Origin: Rhodocyclales bacterium
GTDB taxonomy: Bacteria; Pseudomonadota; Gammaproteobacteria; Burkholderiales; Rhodocyclaceae
Assembly: GCA_016177805.1 (NCBI GenBank)
Contig: JACOUN010000094.1
Location: 1 to 48,674, forward strand
DNA length: 48,674 nucleotides
Direction of reading: 5' to 3'
Within the stretch, counting starts at the first letter, position 1, and every line of letters starts with the position of its first letter. A model generated the notes under the pieces. That model was not told the DNA's origin, did not search any database, and worked only from the letters and a program-made list of their open reading frames with translations. Positions 1 through 8,377 of this stretch are shown in pieces. The position numbers were made by a program, and so were the translations under genes.

Positions 1-366
1 ATTGACCACTGGCGGCGGCAGGAACTGGAGCGCGCCTATCTCGATGCGCTGGCGCGATTGCCCGAGGCCGAGGCGCCGTCGGCGGAGGAGCAGGCGCTGC
101 TGCTAGAGCTGCTGGTGCGCATCGACACCGTGCTCGACGGGCTGCGCGCTCCGGTGCGCACCGCTTTCGTGCTGGCGCGGATCGAAGACCTGACGCATGC
201 CGAGATCGCGCGGCGCATGGGCGTGTCGCAGCGCAGCGTAGAGCGCTACGTAGCCGAGGCGCTGCTGCATTGCTACAGCCTGCGCTATGCGGTCGGAGAG
301 ACCGATATTGACGGCGCTGCGGGCGTTCCTGAGTCGTGGCGCGAAGGCTGCGGCCTGCAGGCCTGA
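1..366 (+). CDS. fecI: FecI-type ECF sigma factor, 3' part only
   Basis: The frame is open from the first base of the window, so the 5' end is missing; about 121 residues remain. ECF sigma factors of this group direct RNA polymerase to iron-uptake genes when a receptor and FecR signal across the envelope. The visible part is region 4: a linker with LRAPVRTAFVLARIEDLTH, then a helix-turn-helix with RRMGVSQRSVERYVAEALLH, close to the usual FecI ending. The last ~25 residues form a tail with no clear homology. fecR follows 17 bp downstream. A promoter-like element shared by three loci in this window is the likely target, which is inference. The family is clear; the exact signal is not. Confidence 0.9.
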   Translation: MDHWRRQELERAYLDALARLPEAEAPSAEEQALLLELLVRIDTVLDGLRAPVRTAFVLARIEDLTHAEIARRMGVSQRSVERYVAEALLHCYSLRYAVGETDIDGAAGVPESWREGCGLQA

Positions 367-383
367 GCGGCTCGCCCTGCCCC

Positions 384-1360
384 ATGAGCGCGCACTCGCG
401 GCAACCCGCGTCAGGACCGGCCATCGATCCCGCCATCGTCCGGCAGGCCGTGGCGTGGCTTGTCCGGCTGCAATCGGGCCAGCCCGATCAACGCGCGCAA
501 GCGGGCTGCCGCGCCTGGCGGTGCTCGATGGCGAGCTGCGCGGCGACGTCGCGCGGCTGCCGCCGGCCGCCAAGGACTGTGCGGTCCAGGCCCTGGCGGC
601 CGACCGCCGCGCCGAGCGGCGCCGCGTGCTCAAGGGGTTGGCGGTCGCGCTTGCGGTGGCACCCGCCGCGTGGCTCGCCGACGAACTGGCGCCGTGGCCG
701 CGCCCCAACGCCGACCATGCCACCGCCGTCGGCGAGCGGCGCGCCGTGACGCTGGCCGACGGCAGCGTACTGTGGCTCAACACCGACAGCGCGATCCAGG
801 TCCAATTCGACGACGAGCAGCGTCTGATCGTGCTGATGCGCGGCGAAGTCCACGTCAACAGCGGCGCGGACGGCGGTGCGGCGCGGCACCGGCCGTTGCG
901 CGTGCGCAGCCGGCACGCCTTGTTCGAGGCGCTGGGTACACGCTTTACCGTGCGCGACGACCCCGCATCCACGCGCCTGGTGGTCGAAGCGGGGGCGGTG
1001 GCGATGCGTCCTGACCGCGCCCGCGCCGAAGCCGCGACCGACCTTGCACGGGCTGGCGAGGCCTACCGGGTGGATCGTGAGCGGGTCACGCCGGCTGCCG
1101 CGCCGGACCATGGGGCGGCCTGGATCGACGGTCTGCTGGTCGCCGACGACATGCGCCTGGGTGAATTTCTCGCCGAACTGGCGCGCCACCGCCGAGGGCG
1201 CCTGTACTGCGACGAAGCGGTCGCCGCGCTGCGCTTGTCCGGTGTCTATCGGCTGGACGACTCCGACAAGCTGCTGGCCCTGCTGCCGCAGGTGCTGCCG
1301 GTGCGTGTCGAAACCCGCTTCGGGTTGTGGACGCGGGTGCTGCCGCGCGACCAAAAATAA
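384..1360 (+). pseudogene. fecR: fecR-like anti-sigma/signal transducer, frame broken
   Basis: FecR is an inner-membrane protein that passes the signal from a TonB-dependent receptor to FecI. The ATG at 384 opens a typical FecR N-terminus (IDPAIVRQAVAWLVRLQSG, then CRAWR) in one frame. From about base 512 the homology continues in another frame (RLAVLDGELRGDVARLPP) through a membrane helix and the periplasmic FecR domain (VTLADGSVLWLNTDSAIQV, RGEVHV) to the stop at 1358-1360. Family members usually have about ten residues between AWR and the next helix, and here they are missing. A short out-of-frame deletion near 512-520, at the motif cgcctggcg, would explain both facts. A sequencing error is the alternative. 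As read, no full-length FecR can be made. Confidence 0.8.
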
Positions 1361-1448
1361 TTTCGCGGCATGCTGTCGGGATGCGCGGTTTCGTCCGGCC
1401 TACAGGGGGAGCACTTTCCACGAACCTCGACCGGAGCCGGACCCCGAC
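1353..1448 (+). promoter_or_regulatory. FecI-type promoter/leader element, copy A
   Basis: This stretch matches bases 10729-10822 over almost its whole length. The core is gctgtcggg-N10-tcgtccggc followed by tacagggggagc, and both copies end in gaccccgac just before ATG. The CGTC (1392-1395) resembles the -10 element of ECF promoters and lies 57 bases before the start codon in both copies. A third, shorter copy lies at 8333-8377. Its place in front of receptor genes next to a FecI gene suggests it is that sigma factor's promoter; the -35 part cannot be fixed by eye. Confidence 0.65.
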
Positions 1449-3761
1449 ATGAGCCTTCACCACCCCCGACCATACAAACTCCCCATCGCGCTGGCGCTCG
1501 GTGTCGTGTGGGGTCTCGCGCCGCTCGCGGTGCTGGCCCAGCATGCTCAGTCCCACGAGGGGGGGGCCGACACAACCCTGCCGGCGGTCAACGTCAAGGC
1601 GGGCACCGAGGCGCCCTACAAGACCGACAGGGTCGCCAACCCCAAGATCACCCAGCCGCTGGTCGACACGCCGCAGACGTTCTCGGTAATCAACAAGGAG
1701 ATCCTGCGCGAGCAGGGGGCCGCCTCGCTGATGGAAGCCCTGCGCAACACGCCGGGCATCACCCAGCAGTTGGGCGAGGGGGGCAACACTTCGGCCGGCG
1801 ACGCGTTCCAGATGCGTGCGTTCTCGACCCAGACGGCCACCTTCGTGGATGGCATCCGCGACCTGGGCGCGATCACCCGTGACGTGTTCAACCTCGAACA
1901 GGTAGAAGTGGCGAAGGGGCCGGCCGGCGCCGACATTGGCCGGGGCGCGGCGTCGGGCTACATCAATCTGATCTCCAAGGTGCCGATGCTGGACGACGTG
2001 TACGGCGGCAGCGCGACCTGGGACAGCGCCGACCACAAGCGTCTGACGGCCGATGTGAACAAGCGGATCGGGCTAACCACCGCCATCCGCCTCAATGTGA
2101 TGACCCAGGGCGGCGGGGTCGCGGGGCGCGACTACGTCGAGAACAACGGCTACGGGGTCGCGCCGTCGCTGGCCTTCGGTCTGGGCACACCGACCCGCTT
2201 CTATCTCTACACCCAGCACATCCGCCAGGACAACGTGCCGGACGGCGGGATACCGACCATTGGCATGGACGGTTTCTACAACTCGAATGCCGCGATCCGT
2301 GGCGGCGCGAAGGTCGACCGGGAGAACTTCTACGGCAGCAAACGCGACGCCGAAAAGGTCGATGCCGACATGGCGACGGCCAGGGTCGAACATGACCTGG
2401 GCGGCGGGACGACCCTGCGGAACATGTCCCGCTACGGCCGCACCACCATGGATCGCGTCCTGACCAGCGTCAATAGCATCGCGGCCAAGAATGCCGCCGA
2501 TCCGTCCACCTGGACGGTGGAGCGCCGGCGCCAGCGGGTGGACCAGACCAACGACGTGCTCGCCAACCAGACCAACCTGACCACCGAGTTCGATACCGGA
2601 TCGGTGCGGCATTCGATGTCCGCCGGGCTGGAGTTCATCTACGAGCGTCAGAAGACCCTGGGCTTCGGCACGACCAAGCAGACCATCAACGGCGTGGACT
2701 ACGCCGCCATCAGCAGCCCGGCGGCCAGCCTGTACGACCCTGACCCCCGCGACGATCTCGGAATGCCGTACAAGACCGGCGCCGATACCGACGGCGACAC
2801 CCTGACCAGCGCCATCTACGCCTTCGATACGCTCAAGCTCAATGAGCGCTGGCAGTTGAGCGGCGGGCTGCGCTACGAGCACTACAAGACCAAAACGGAT
2901 GCACGGACGATCGTGACGGAGAGCAACGCCGCCACCTATCCGGGCTACACGCCCGGACAGCTCGCGCCCACCCGCTTCGACATCTCCGACAACCTGCTGA
3001 GCTGGAAGGTGGGGGTGTTGTTCAAGCCCGCCGCCAACGGCAGCATCTATGCCGCCGTCGCCAACTCGCTGACTCCGCCGGGCGGCGGCAACTTCGCCCT
3101 GTCGGCCAGTTCGACCAACCAGAACAGCGCGTCGATGGACCCGCAGAAAACCAGCAACATCGAGCTGGGCACCAAGTGGGATCTGCTCGACGAGCGCCTG
3201 AGCCTCAGCGGGGCGATCTACCGCACCGAGAACGACAAGCAGGTTTCCTTCAACCAGGACACCAGCACTTTCTCGCAGTTCGGCAAGACCCGCGTCGACG
3301 GCATCGAACTGGCCGTGGTCGGGCAGATCACCAACTTCTGGCAGGTCTCGGCCGGCGTGGCGAAGATGAAGACCAGGGCGCTCGACCAGGTCAGCCGCAA
3401 CAGCAGCGGCGTGGTGTCGGAGAGCGACGGGGTACGCTGGACCCCCGATCTGACGGCCACCTTGTGGACGTCCTACACCCTGGGCAAGTTCACCCTCGGT
3501 GGCGGCGCCCGCTACGTCTCCGACCAGAAGCGGGTGGTCACCAAGGGCACCGAGCTGGCGACCCAGAACATGCCGGAGATTCCGTCGTTCTGGGTGGCCG
3601 ACCTGATGGCTGCCTACAAGCTCGACAAGAACGTGAACCTGCGGCTGAACGTGTACAACCTGTTCGACAAGCGCTACATCAGCACCCTGAACAACAGTGG
3701 CGCGCGGATGGTGCTCGGTGCGCCGCGCTCGGCTTCGCTGACGGCGGAATTCCTGTTCTGA
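1449..3761 (+). CDS. TonB-dependent catecholate siderophore receptor (Fiu-like)
   Basis: Outer-membrane receptor of 770 residues for import of a ferric siderophore using TonB energy. A signal peptide of about 30 residues ends near VLAQ. The plug starts near LPAVNVKAGTEAPYKTDR and carries QVEVAKGPAGADIGRGAASG, the form typical of Fiu/CirA-type catecholate receptors. The beta-barrel follows and the protein ends in the expected aromatic residue (AEFLF). It has no N-terminal signalling (STN) domain, so it cannot itself feed the FecIR system. The ATG at 1449 was chosen because a signal peptide follows directly and the conserved leader ends there. The DUF1513 gene lies 38 bp downstream. Substrate is inferred from motif similarity only. 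Confidence 0.88.
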   Translation: MSLHHPRPYKLPIALALGVVWGLAPLAVLAQHAQSHEGGADTTLPAVNVKAGTEAPYKTDRVANPKITQPLVDTPQTFSVINKEILREQGAASLMEALRNTPGITQQLGEGGNTSAGDAFQMRAFSTQTATFVDGIRDLGAITRDVFNLEQVEVAKGPAGADIGRGAASGYINLISKVPMLDDVYGGSATWDSADHKRLTADVNKRIGLTTAIRLNVMTQGGGVAGRDYVENNGYGVAPSLAFGLGTPTRFYLYTQHIRQDNVPDGGIPTIGMDGFYNSNAAIRGGAKVDRENFYGSKRDAEKVDADMATARVEHDLGGGTTLRNMSRYGRTTMDRVLTSVNSIAAKNAADPSTWTVERRRQRVDQTNDVLANQTNLTTEFDTGSVRHSMSAGLEFIYERQKTLGFGTTKQTINGVDYAAISSPAASLYDPDPRDDLGMPYKTGADTDGDTLTSAIYAFDTLKLNERWQLSGGLRYEHYKTKTDARTIVTESNAATYPGYTPGQLAPTRFDISDNLLSWKVGVLFKPAANGSIYAAVANSLTPPGGGNFALSASSTNQNSASMDPQKTSNIELGTKWDLLDERLSLSGAIYRTENDKQVSFNQDTSTFSQFGKTRVDGIELAVVGQITNFWQVSAGVAKMKTRALDQVSRNSSGVVSESDGVRWTPDLTATLWTSYTLGKFTLGGGARYVSDQKRVVTKGTELATQNMPEIPSFWVADLMAAYKLDKNVNLRLNVYNLFDKRYISTLNNSGARMVLGAPRSASLTAEFLF

Positions 3762-3799
3762 GCCACGGCGCGTCAATCATCAAAGGGAGGCATCTCATA

Positions 3800-4936
3800 A
3801 TGAACAACGCAATCGGCCGGCGTCGCTTTCTGCTGACTCTCGGCGCCCTGGGCATCTTCCCCAAGACCGGCCTGACCCTGAGTCCGGCGGGCGAAGCAGG
3901 GCTGGTGACCCTGATCGGTGCCGCCTGGCGGGGCCCCAATGCCGGCGATACCCACTATGCCGGCGTGCTGGCGGCGGACTGGGAGCGCAAGCAGCTCGAA
4001 ATCCGCTATGCGGTCCCCCTGCCGACCCGCCCGCATGGCCTGGTGCCCCAGGCCGACGGCGGACTGCTGGTGAATGGGGTGCGCCCCGGCACCTGGTTGT
4101 TGCGTTGCGACGGCGGCGGCAAGGTCATGCAGCAGGTCAAGGTCGAGGAAGAATCCGCCTCGGTGCGCCTGAGCGGCCACATCGTCGTCGGCCGCGATGT
4201 CATGTACACCACCGAGATCGACTACAACAACGACCGCGGCCGGATCGGCGTGCGCGACCGCGTGAGCCTGAAGAAGCTCGACGAGTGGGACGCCGGTGGC
4301 ATCGAGCCGCACCAGGCGCTGCTCGATGAGGCGGGCCACCTGATCGTGGCCAATGGCGGCGTGCCGCGCACGCTGGCGGACAAGAAGTACGACCTGCAGC
4401 GCATGGATTCTTCCCTGGTCCGGCTGGATGGCCAGAACGGCCGCTTGCTGCGCCAGTGGAAACTGGACGATCCCCGGCTCAGCCTGCGGCACATTGCCTG
4501 GAGCCAGGCGCCGGTGGGCGGCAAGACCTTTCTCGGGGTCGCCATGCAGGCCGAACACGACGATGCGGCCCGGCGCGCCGGCGCGCCGATCCTGGCTGTG
4601 TTCGACGGCGAGCAACTGACCACGCCGACCCGAGCCAACGACGGGCACGGTTACGCCGGCGATATCACCGCTGCCTACAACGGCGGCTTTGCACTGTCCA
4701 GCAACAAGGCGGGGGTGGCCCAGCTCTGGCATCCGGGAGCGCCCGACAAGCTGAGCGCCATCGTCGAGCTGGATGATGCCTATGCGCTGGCCGACTGGCC
4801 GGGCGCCAGCCGCGCCGGCGGCGTGCTGGTCGCGACCGCCATCGGCCTGGTGCGCTGGCATCCGAGCGCGCCGCCGGTGCTCCTGCCCTGGCCCCAGCCG
4901 ATGGCCCTGGACAACCATTGGGTGCGGATGGCCTGA
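3800..4936 (+). CDS. DUF1513 family protein with Tat-type signal
   Basis: A 378-residue protein with a good ribosome site (aaagggagg, 3782-3790) before the ATG. The N-terminus GRRRFLLTLGALGIF is a twin-arginine-like export signal, so the product is probably periplasmic. The rest is repetitive and rich in Gly and Trp, fitting the beta-propeller fold expected for DUF1513 (PHGLVPQADGGLLVNGVRPG, GIEPHQALLDEAGHLIVANG). Members of this family usually sit beside iron-uptake genes such as imelysin/EfeO-type proteins; here it directly follows a siderophore receptor and probably shares its transcript. The biochemical role is unknown. Confidence 0.8.
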   Translation: MNNAIGRRRFLLTLGALGIFPKTGLTLSPAGEAGLVTLIGAAWRGPNAGDTHYAGVLAADWERKQLEIRYAVPLPTRPHGLVPQADGGLLVNGVRPGTWLLRCDGGGKVMQQVKVEEESASVRLSGHIVVGRDVMYTTEIDYNNDRGRIGVRDRVSLKKLDEWDAGGIEPHQALLDEAGHLIVANGGVPRTLADKKYDLQRMDSSLVRLDGQNGRLLRQWKLDDPRLSLRHIAWSQAPVGGKTFLGVAMQAEHDDAARRAGAPILAVFDGEQLTTPTRANDGHGYAGDITAAYNGGFALSSNKAGVAQLWHPGAPDKLSAIVELDDAYALADWPGASRAGGVLVATAIGLVRWHPSAPPVLLPWPQPMALDNHWVRMA

Positions 4937-4987
4937 GAGCTTGCAAGAATAGACGCACTTGCCGCGAACCCGCGCGTGTGCGCCGTA

Positions 4988-5031
4988 GCGGCTTCAGCCG
5001 CGGATGACGCCGCTGTCGCGGCTGAAGCCGC
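4988..5031. repeat. REP-like palindrome
   Basis: Two perfect 15-base inverted arms, gcggcttcagccgcg (4988-5002) and cgcggctgaagccgc (5017-5031), enclose a 15-base loop. The sequence resembles the REP palindromes common between genes in Pseudomonas and Xanthomonas. No T-run follows, so intrinsic termination is not supported. It separates the iron genes from the Nod-like pair. Confidence 0.75.
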
Positions 5032-5090
5032 GCCTATCGGAGCACGGCGCGGAAACTTTCACCGGCAACGGGCAATACCGGACCCGGCGC

Positions 5091-5117
5091 GATTGCGCAC
5101 CCCGGATTGCGCACCCC
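5091..5117 (+). repeat. Short tandem repeat upstream of the Nod-like operon
   Basis: Two copies of gattgcgcacccc (5091-5103 and 5105-5117) lie 25 bases before the ATG at 5142. This could be a binding site or a chance duplication. No FNR/Dnr box is seen between 4937 and 5141. Confidence 0.4.
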
Positions 5118-5141
5118 ACTCACCATGACCTATCGACTTCA

Positions 5142-5642
5142 ATGATCGCAAAACTCATCGTCGCGCTCGCGGCCGTGTACCACATCTTCGCCACCGTCGC
5201 GGCCATCATGGCGGTCTTTCACTTCGCGCGCGTCCTGCGCGGCGAGGAACGCAGCCATCCACTGTGGCGGCGCTTCTTCGACTGGGGTGAAATGCACTTG
5301 TGGATCTCGGGCGCCATACTGATCGGCGCCGGTATCTATCTGAGCAGCCTCGCGGAGTATCTGAACAATCCCAAGCTGTGGACCAAGGTCAGTCTGGTGC
5401 TGCTGTGGGGGGCAAACTCCTACGGGATCAGGAAGACGATCCGGACCGCCTCGACCGCGCGGCAAAACCTGATGTTCGGAATCTCCACCGGCAGCCTGCT
5501 CTACGGTACCTTTCTGGGCGTCGGCAAGCCGCTGGCCTACGGCGTTCTGCCATTCCCCTGGTTTCTCGCCGGGCTGCTGGCGACCGTGGCGGCGTGCACT
5601 TACGCCATGAGCCGCATCGTTCCGCCCGTCCAATCCGCGTAG
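5142..5642 (+). CDS. Four-helix membrane protein beside the Nod-like gene
   Basis: A 166-residue integral membrane protein with about four hydrophobic helices. Histidines sit at helix edges (AVYHIFATVAA, VFHFARVLRG, GEMHLWISGAILIG), which could bind heme or a metal, though this is only suggestive. The frame is open further upstream, but the ATG at 5142 is chosen because the first helix begins at once. The ribosome site is weak. It ends 24 bp before the Nod-like gene, on the same strand, so the two are probably co-transcribed. I do not recognise the family with confidence; a CopD- or DUF2214-like protein is possible. Context suggests an assembly or electron-transfer partner of the downstream protein. 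Confidence 0.7.
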   Translation: MIAKLIVALAAVYHIFATVAAIMAVFHFARVLRGEERSHPLWRRFFDWGEMHLWISGAILIGAGIYLSSLAEYLNNPKLWTKVSLVLLWGANSYGIRKTIRTASTARQNLMFGISTGSLLYGTFLGVGKPLAYGVLPFPWFLAGLLATVAACTYAMSRIVPPVQSA

Positions 5643-5666
5643 CACCTCATGTAATGGAGTCTCCCC

Positions 5667-8006
5667 GTGCATCATTCCGGACAACCCGGCATTGCCCGCC
5701 TGCTGTTGAGCAGGAAGTACTGGATGTCCTACTTCCTGTTCGTCACCCTCGTCAGCGTTGCTGGATTGCTCTACCTGGGCCGGGCGACCTACAGCGACGC
5801 ACCGCCGCTGGGCGATTTCGTCTCGGCGGCCGGCGAGGTGGTGGTCGCCCGGCACGACATCCAGCGGGGGCAGGAGGTGTTCCTGCAGCGTGGCTTGATG
5901 GCCTACGGCTCGTTCTGGGGCGATGGCGCCGAGCGGGGGCCGGATTTCAGCGCCGATGCGCTGCGCCAGACCACTCTGGCGATGCGGGCATTCCATGCCG
6001 CCAGGGCCGGGGGAACGCTTACCGAGGACGACCGCGACGCCATCGCCGCCCGCGTCATCCGCGAACTCCGGCACAACGGCTGGGACCGTGACAGCGGCCG
6101 CATTGCCATCGGCGAGGCGCGCGTTCACGCTTACGCGCGCCTGCGCGCGCACTATGCGAGCGTGTTTGGCGACGCCACCTATCCGGGCCACATCCGGCTC
6201 GGGCATGCGCTGGCGCCCGACGACATCCGCGCCCTGTCGGCCTTCCTGTACTGGGGCGCCTGGGTGGCGGTGGCCGAGCGCCCCGGCGAGCGCCACAGCT
6301 ATACCCACAACTGGCCTTACGATCCTGATGCCGGCAACACCCCGACGCCGGCCACCTATCTGTGGAGCGTCGTGTCCATCCTCGTGCTGTTCCTCGGCAT
6401 CGGTCTGGTGCTCTACGTGTATGGCCAGATGAAGGTCATTTTCCCCGAGCCGTTTGGCGATCCGGGCGGGCAGGGCGCGCGCCCGCTCACCACTTCCGAT
6501 TTCGAGCGCGGGGTGGTGCGGGCCACGCAGCGGGCGACCTTCAAGTTCTTCGCGCTGGCGATGATCGCGTTCGGGTTGCAGATCGTCGCCGGGATATTGT
6601 GCGCCACCGATTTCGTCCGCCCCTACGGCCTGTTTCTGGGAGACATCATTCCGTTCTCGGTGGCGCGCAGCTACCACACGCTGTTCCAGATCTTCTGGTT
6701 CTTCATGTGCTGGGTGGGCTATACCCTGTTCTTCCTGCCTCGCCTTGCGCCGGTTCCCGTGGGCCAGCGGTTGCTGATCGACATCCTGTTCGGCCTGTGC
6801 CTGCTCGTGGCGGTGGGGTCGCTGGCCGGCATCTATCTCGGCCAGACCGGGCTGCTGACCGGCGAGGCGGGCTACTGGCTGGGTAGCCAGGGGTGGGAAT
6901 TCATGGAGTTCGGCCGCGCCTTCCAGATTCTGTTGCTGCTCGCGTTCTCGCTCTGGATCTTGATCATCTACCGCGCCGTGAAGCCGTGGCTGACGCGCAA
7001 GAACCTGTGGTCGGTGCCGGCCTGGCTGCTCTACGGCAGCGGCGTCATGGTGTTCTTCCTGTTCTTCGGCCTGCTCGTGGCGCCCGAAACCAATTTTGCC
7101 GTGGCCGACTTCTGGCGCTGGATGGTCGTGCACATGTGGGTGGAAGTCACCTTCGAGGTGTTCACCACCGTGATCGTCGCCTACATGCTGGTGCAGATGA
7201 ATTTCATCACCCGCGCGATGGCCGAGCGCACCATCTTTCTGGCGGTGATGATGTTCCTGTTCACCGCCACGCTCGGCGTCGCCCACAACTTCTACTGGAT
7301 CGGCAAGCCGACCGGCATCATCGCGCTGGGCAGCGTGTTCTCGACCCTCCAGGTGCTGCCCCTCATCCTCCTCACCCTCGATGCCTGGGCGATGCGGCAG
7401 AAGGGGGCGCAGGCCGGCGCGCGCCTGGCCGACACCAGCAGCGTGTCGATGGGCGAGGTGTGGCTGTTCATTCTGGCGGTGAACTTCTGGAACGTGTTCG
7501 GCGCCGGCGTGCTCGGCTCGCTCATCAATCTGCCGATCGTCAACTACTTCGAGCACGCCACCTATCTCACCAACAACCACGCCCACGCCGCCATGTTCGG
7601 CGTCAAGGGCAACATCGCCCTGGGCGGCATGCTGTTCTGCTGCCAGCACCTGTTCCCGCGCGCCCGGTGGAATGCGCGGCTGGTGCGGCTGTCGTTCTGG
7701 TCGTTGAATATCGGCCTGGCGCTGATGATGTTCCTCGATCTGTTCCCGGTCGGGGTGTACCAGCTCATGGCTGTGTTCGAGCACGGATTCTGGTACGCGC
7801 GCTCCGCCGAGATCGTGGAAGGCAGCGTGTTCCGCACGCTTACCGCATTCCGCTCGGTCGGCGGCGCGGTGTTCGTGCTGGGCGGGCTGCTGCCGCTGAT
7901 GTGGTTCGTGCTGTCGCGCGCGGCAAGCCTGCTGTCCGAGTCGACGCGGGTGCAACACGAGCGCGCTTCGCGCGAGGGACTCTGGGCCGGTGAGACGAAT
8001 GGCTGA
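5667..8006 (+). CDS. nod: Putative nitric oxide dismutase (Nod-like, qNOR family)
   Basis: A 779-residue heme-copper superfamily protein with qNOR architecture: one N-terminal helix, a ~200-residue periplasmic domain, then a 12-13-helix core. Kept features are the low-spin heme ligand H337 (SVARSYHT), FeB ligand H489 with E493 and E497 (VHMWVEVTFE), H540 (GVAHNFYW), and H638/H640 (TNNHAHAAMFG). Changed features are three. The quinol motif HYYVE...F reads T314-D-F-V-R318...L322. The second FeB histidine of the HH pair is N541. The glutamate of the usual SALEV motif is Q562 (STLQVLPL). The spacings H489-H540-N541-Q562 equal those of Geobacillus qNOR H508-H559-H560-E581. From established knowledge, loss of the quinol site with these substitutions marks putative NO dismutases of Methylomirabilis and strain HdN1. 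The GTG start at 5667 follows tggagt. Activity is not proven; a divergent NO reductase is the alternative. Confidence 0.8.
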   Translation: MHHSGQPGIARLLLSRKYWMSYFLFVTLVSVAGLLYLGRATYSDAPPLGDFVSAAGEVVVARHDIQRGQEVFLQRGLMAYGSFWGDGAERGPDFSADALRQTTLAMRAFHAARAGGTLTEDDRDAIAARVIRELRHNGWDRDSGRIAIGEARVHAYARLRAHYASVFGDATYPGHIRLGHALAPDDIRALSAFLYWGAWVAVAERPGERHSYTHNWPYDPDAGNTPTPATYLWSVVSILVLFLGIGLVLYVYGQMKVIFPEPFGDPGGQGARPLTTSDFERGVVRATQRATFKFFALAMIAFGLQIVAGILCATDFVRPYGLFLGDIIPFSVARSYHTLFQIFWFFMCWVGYTLFFLPRLAPVPVGQRLLIDILFGLCLLVAVGSLAGIYLGQTGLLTGEAGYWLGSQGWEFMEFGRAFQILLLLAFSLWILIIYRAVKPWLTRKNLWSVPAWLLYGSGVMVFFLFFGLLVAPETNFAVADFWRWMVVHMWVEVTFEVFTTVIVAYMLVQMNFITRAMAERTIFLAVMMFLFTATLGVAHNFYWIGKPTGIIALGSVFSTLQVLPLILLTLDAWAMRQKGAQAGARLADTSSVSMGEVWLFILAVNFWNVFGAGVLGSLINLPIVNYFEHATYLTNNHAHAAMFGVKGNIALGGMLFCCQHLFPRARWNARLVRLSFWSLNIGLALMMFLDLFPVGVYQLMAVFEHGFWYARSAEIVEGSVFRTLTAFRSVGGAVFVLGGLLPLMWFVLSRAASLLSESTRVQHERASREGLWAGETNG

Positions 8007-8092
8007 CGCGGGGCGTGGGACTCGATCCGGCGGTGGCGGGGATGGCGGGCGAGGGTGGCGGAAGGTATCCGGCTGCAGGAATTCGTGGGAAC

Positions 8093-8111
8093 AAGAGTGA
8101 TTATCATTTAG
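8093..8111. promoter_or_regulatory. Candidate Fur box
   Basis: The bases tgattatcatt match the central part of the Fur consensus GATAATGATAATCATTATC; over the 19-base frame I count 12 matches. It lies between the Nod-like gene and the tonB locus. Fur binding is plausible in this iron region, but the gene it would control is not obvious. Confidence 0.45.
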
Positions 8112-8332
8112 TATACGGCTTGTAGCCAGCGACACGCCCGCGCGTTCTGCCCTCCGGTGGGTATGCGTGCGCGTGATGCCAGCCAGCGACCCCCAGTTGT
8201 CCGACTCATGGCCATACCCACCGATTCCGTGCTCGCCGCGCCTGCCTCGATCGCGCCGGGCGTCCAGCATGTTGCTCGCCGGCCTCACCGGCATCACCCT
8301 CAATCATGCCGCGCGGTCCGCGATATTGCACC

Positions 8333-8377
8333 GCGCTGTCGGGTTTCGCGGTCTCGTCCGGCCCAACAGGGTGAGCC
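8333..8377 (+). promoter_or_regulatory. FecI-type promoter element, copy C
   Basis: The bases gcgctgtcgggtttcgcgg and then tctcgtccggc, acaggg, gagc match copies A and B. The CGTC at 8355-8358 would place a start near 8365. Unlike A and B, it does not lead straight into a gene: a terminator stands at 8503-8539 and tonB starts at 8647. Confidence 0.6.

Noticed and set aside
4988..5031. Palindrome as a terminator of the DUF1513 gene
   Set aside because: No T-run on either strand; the sequence fits REP elements better.
5667..8006. Plain quinol-dependent NO reductase (NorZ)
   Set aside because: The quinol-binding residues, one FeB histidine and the second catalytic glutamate are all replaced; a normal qNOR keeps them.
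8124..8222. Possible cobalamin riboswitch
   Set aside because: The agccagcgac repeats recall part of a B12 box, but the rest of the conserved core and a downstream cobalamin gene are missing.
5139..8303. Very long open frame on the minus strand opposite the Nod-like gene
   Set aside because: It is a product of GC-rich codon use on the other strand: low-complexity His/Arg/Glu-rich translation, no domain, and a clear real gene opposite. The same holds for long antisense frames at 2073-3776, 11456-13432, 16975-19008 and 20874-22772.
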